Below, piece by piece: positions 62,839-64,000 of a stretch of 64,000 bases of DNA. Every line of letters starts with the position of its first letter. Within the stretch, counting starts at the first letter, position 1. This DNA is from Fereydounia khargensis (Eukaryota; Basidiomycota; Ustilaginomycetes; Urocystidales; Fereydouniaceae): NCBI GenBank assembly GCA_026413255.1, contig JAOCZO010000005.1, forward strand, positions 372,001 to 436,000, in the 5' to 3' direction. The translations under genes were made by a program, and so were the position numbers. The notes below the pieces were generated by a model that was not told the DNA's origin, searched no databases, and saw only the letters and a list, made by a program, of their open reading frames with translations.

Positions 62839-62944
62839 CTCCCAACATGGGGCTCGAACCCATGACATTCAGATAACCCGCGAATGCTCGCGGAGGCTCT
62901 TAATGAATAAGAGTCTGACGCTCTACCGACTGAGCTAGCCGGGA
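62839..62944 (-). tRNA. tRNA-Lys(CUU) with a 33-nt intron
   Basis: The minus strand folds into a full cloverleaf. The acceptor pairs TCCCGGC with GTTGGGA (two G-T pairs), with discriminator G. The D arm contains TAGCTCAGTCGGTAGAGC. A five-pair anticodon stem TCAGA/TCTGA carries loop CTCTTAA with anticodon CTT, and the T arm is ATGGG-TTCGAGC-CCCAT. A 33-base intron (62907-62875) follows position 37, the canonical site for tRNA splicing endonuclease. It can form a CCGCGA/TCGCGG hairpin. The 3' side is followed by a T-rich run on the minus strand, consistent with Pol III termination. Confidence 0.95.
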
Positions 62945-63428
62945 TGAGTTGCTGACAATTGGTTTAAATGTTGCGTACATAATAACGGTGGACATGACCA
63001 AAGGTAGACAGGTAGCCAGCGTGGGAGGAAAAGGGCAGCTGGAACTCGAAACTGAGTTGGCCGAGGTTTCGCGTTTATCGGCTCACCCGCCACGGAACAG
63101 GCAGAGAGAGGAGAGAGAGAGAAGAGTGCGCCTTATCTTGCGTCGAGTCTGTCTGCAAAGCCGAGTGCGTCGACTCAAAACTCCACCTCTTGTCAGTCAG
63201 GCAAGGCAAAGCAAGGCGAGGCGAGGCAGCAAGACAGCAAGACAGCGTGTGTGACAAAAGTGAACAAAGAGTGTGACTTTCTCTCTCTCTTTTTGGGGTC
63301 CTCGTTCTCACTGGGTCTGTGCATTGCGCTATCAGCTGGCATCTGTCCTCTCTCTCTCTCTCTCTCTCTCTTCCCACCACCACCACCACCACCACCACCA
63401 ACCCGTCAGAGTCCATCCATCCATCATC
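62945..63428. other. Upstream region of DUG1
   Basis: About 480 bp between the tRNA and DUG1. It has GA-rich and GGCAA/GGCGA repeats near 63200-63230, then CT (63348-63372) and CCA (63376-63402) microsatellites just before the start codon. No gene is seen. Confidence 0.5.
63348..63402. repeat. (CT)n followed by (CCA)n microsatellites
   Basis: A CT run of about 12 units and a CCA run of nine units stand in the DUG1 leader, ending about 27 bp before the start codon. Confidence 0.92.
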
Positions 63429-64000
63429 ATGGCCAACCCAGACCAGAAAAAGTTCATCGCCCAGATCGACGCCAACAAGGCGGCCCTCATCGACCGCCTC
63501 GCTGCTGCCGTCGCCATCCCCTCCGTGTCCGGTGACGCTGCCTACCGCAAGCATGTCTTTGAGATGGCCGACTGGCTCCTCGCCGAGCTCAAGCGTCTTG
63601 GTGCCACCGGCGAGCTCAAGCCCCTCGGCAAGCAGCTTCTCGATGGACACGAGATCGAGTTGCCCCCGGTCATCTTTGCCGACTACGGCAGCGACCCCAA
63701 GAAGAAGACTATCCTCGTTTACGGCCACTTTGACGTCCAGCCTGCGCTCAAGTCGGACGGATGGGACACCGAACCCTTTGAGCTCGTCACTGACCAAAAC
63801 ACCGGACGCATGTACGGACGAGGCTCCACCGACGACAAGGGCCCCATTCTCGGCTGGATCAACGCCCTCGAGGCTCACCAGCAGGCCGGCATCGACCTCC
63901 CCGTCAACCTCAAGTTCTGCCTCGAGGGCATGGAGGAGAGCGGCAGTGTTGGCCTCGACGAGCTCATCGAGAAGGAGAAGCACTCGTTCTTCCAGGGCGT
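63429..64000 (+). CDS. DUG1: Dug1-type Cys-Gly metallodipeptidase (N-terminal part, runs off the window)
   Basis: The first 190 codons are present and the gene continues past the right edge. The sequence matches the M20 metallopeptidase family of yeast Dug1 and animal CNDP2. Metal-ligand motifs are visible: YGHFDVQP (His100, Asp102), GRGSTDDKGP (Asp136) and the catalytic Glu in LEGMEESGS (about 169-170). Dug1 hydrolyses Cys-Gly and related dipeptides in the cytosol during glutathione turnover. The start is the first ATG after the CCA repeat and gives the usual family N terminus. Confidence 0.93.
   Translation, partial: MANPDQKKFIAQIDANKAALIDRLAAAVAIPSVSGDAAYRKHVFEMADWLLAELKRLGATGELKPLGKQLLDGHEIELPPVIFADYGSDPKKKTILVYGHFDVQPALKSDGWDTEPFELVTDQNTGRMYGRGSTDDKGPILGWINALEAHQQAGIDLPVNLKFCLEGMEESGSVGLDELIEKEKHSFFQG

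Overview
This 64 kb window looks like a gene-dense chromosome arm segment of a filamentous or dimorphic fungus. Most proteins recognised are fungal or fungal-typical (two Zn2Cys6 regulators, Hse1, Vhc1, App1, Sec72, Irc21-like cytochrome b5, the 21 kDa complex I subunit, a Kar9-like protein, a probable DASH Spc34). Introns are short (about 50-100 bp), GT-AG, often GTAAGT or GTGAGT. Coding DNA is GC-rich and the proteins carry long Ser/Pro/Gln/Asp runs. I infer a basidiomycete, most likely of the smut lineage (Ustilaginomycotina), but no rRNA or barcode is present to prove it. I annotate 29 protein genes and one tRNA. I see no intact mobile element, rRNA or CRISPR array.

Layout. 0.9-4.3 kb: an ELMO/CED-12 homologue, then the small splicing factor Rds3/PHF5A on the other strand. 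5.3-10.2 kb: a large Zn2Cys6 regulator and the ten-exon clamp-loader gene RFC3. 10.3-16.2 kb: AMP deaminase diverging from a probable DASH subunit Spc34. 16.4-20.2 kb: a cytochrome b5 protein diverging from the ESCRT-0 gene HSE1. 20.2-21.8 kb: a gene-free, AT-rich stretch. 21.8-29.9 kb: App1 phosphatidate phosphatase, methylenetetrahydrofolate reductase, a CCDC9-like protein, SKP1. 30.6-38.3 kb: a small Zn2Cys6 protein, PAF1, and a CUE-CCCH-DUF1771-Smr protein. 38.6-46.8 kb: DEG1/PUS3, a remarkable fusion gene, complex I NUXM, SEC72, APS2. 46.9-50.2 kb: TRAPPC12, a new 98-residue secreted or anchored candidate, and an orphan seven-helix membrane protein. 50.7-60.6 kb: the vacuolar K-Cl cotransporter VHC1 and a Kar9-like GAS2-domain protein. 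60.7-64 kb: mitochondrial ribosomal protein bL27m, TIM23, an intron-containing tRNA-Lys(CUU), and the start of DUG1.

The most interesting object is the gene at 43916-40554 (minus). One continuous reading frame joins an Iojap/RsfS ribosome-silencing-factor fold that is interrupted by a neugrin/Rrg9 domain, an internal segment that looks like a second mitochondrial presequence, and a complete bacterial-type asparaginyl-tRNA synthetase. All parts belong to mitochondrial translation, so this may be a tandem precursor cut inside the organelle. It diverges from NUXM, another mitochondrial gene, just as bL27m diverges from TIM23 further on.

Genes alternate strands almost throughout. Convergent gaps are usually about 80-310 bp, with one of 582 bp; the 1.6 kb AT-rich gap between HSE1 and APP1 is the clear exception and may mark an old insertion. 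Exon coordinates were worked out by eye from reading-frame continuity and splice consensus and have not been tested against transcripts.
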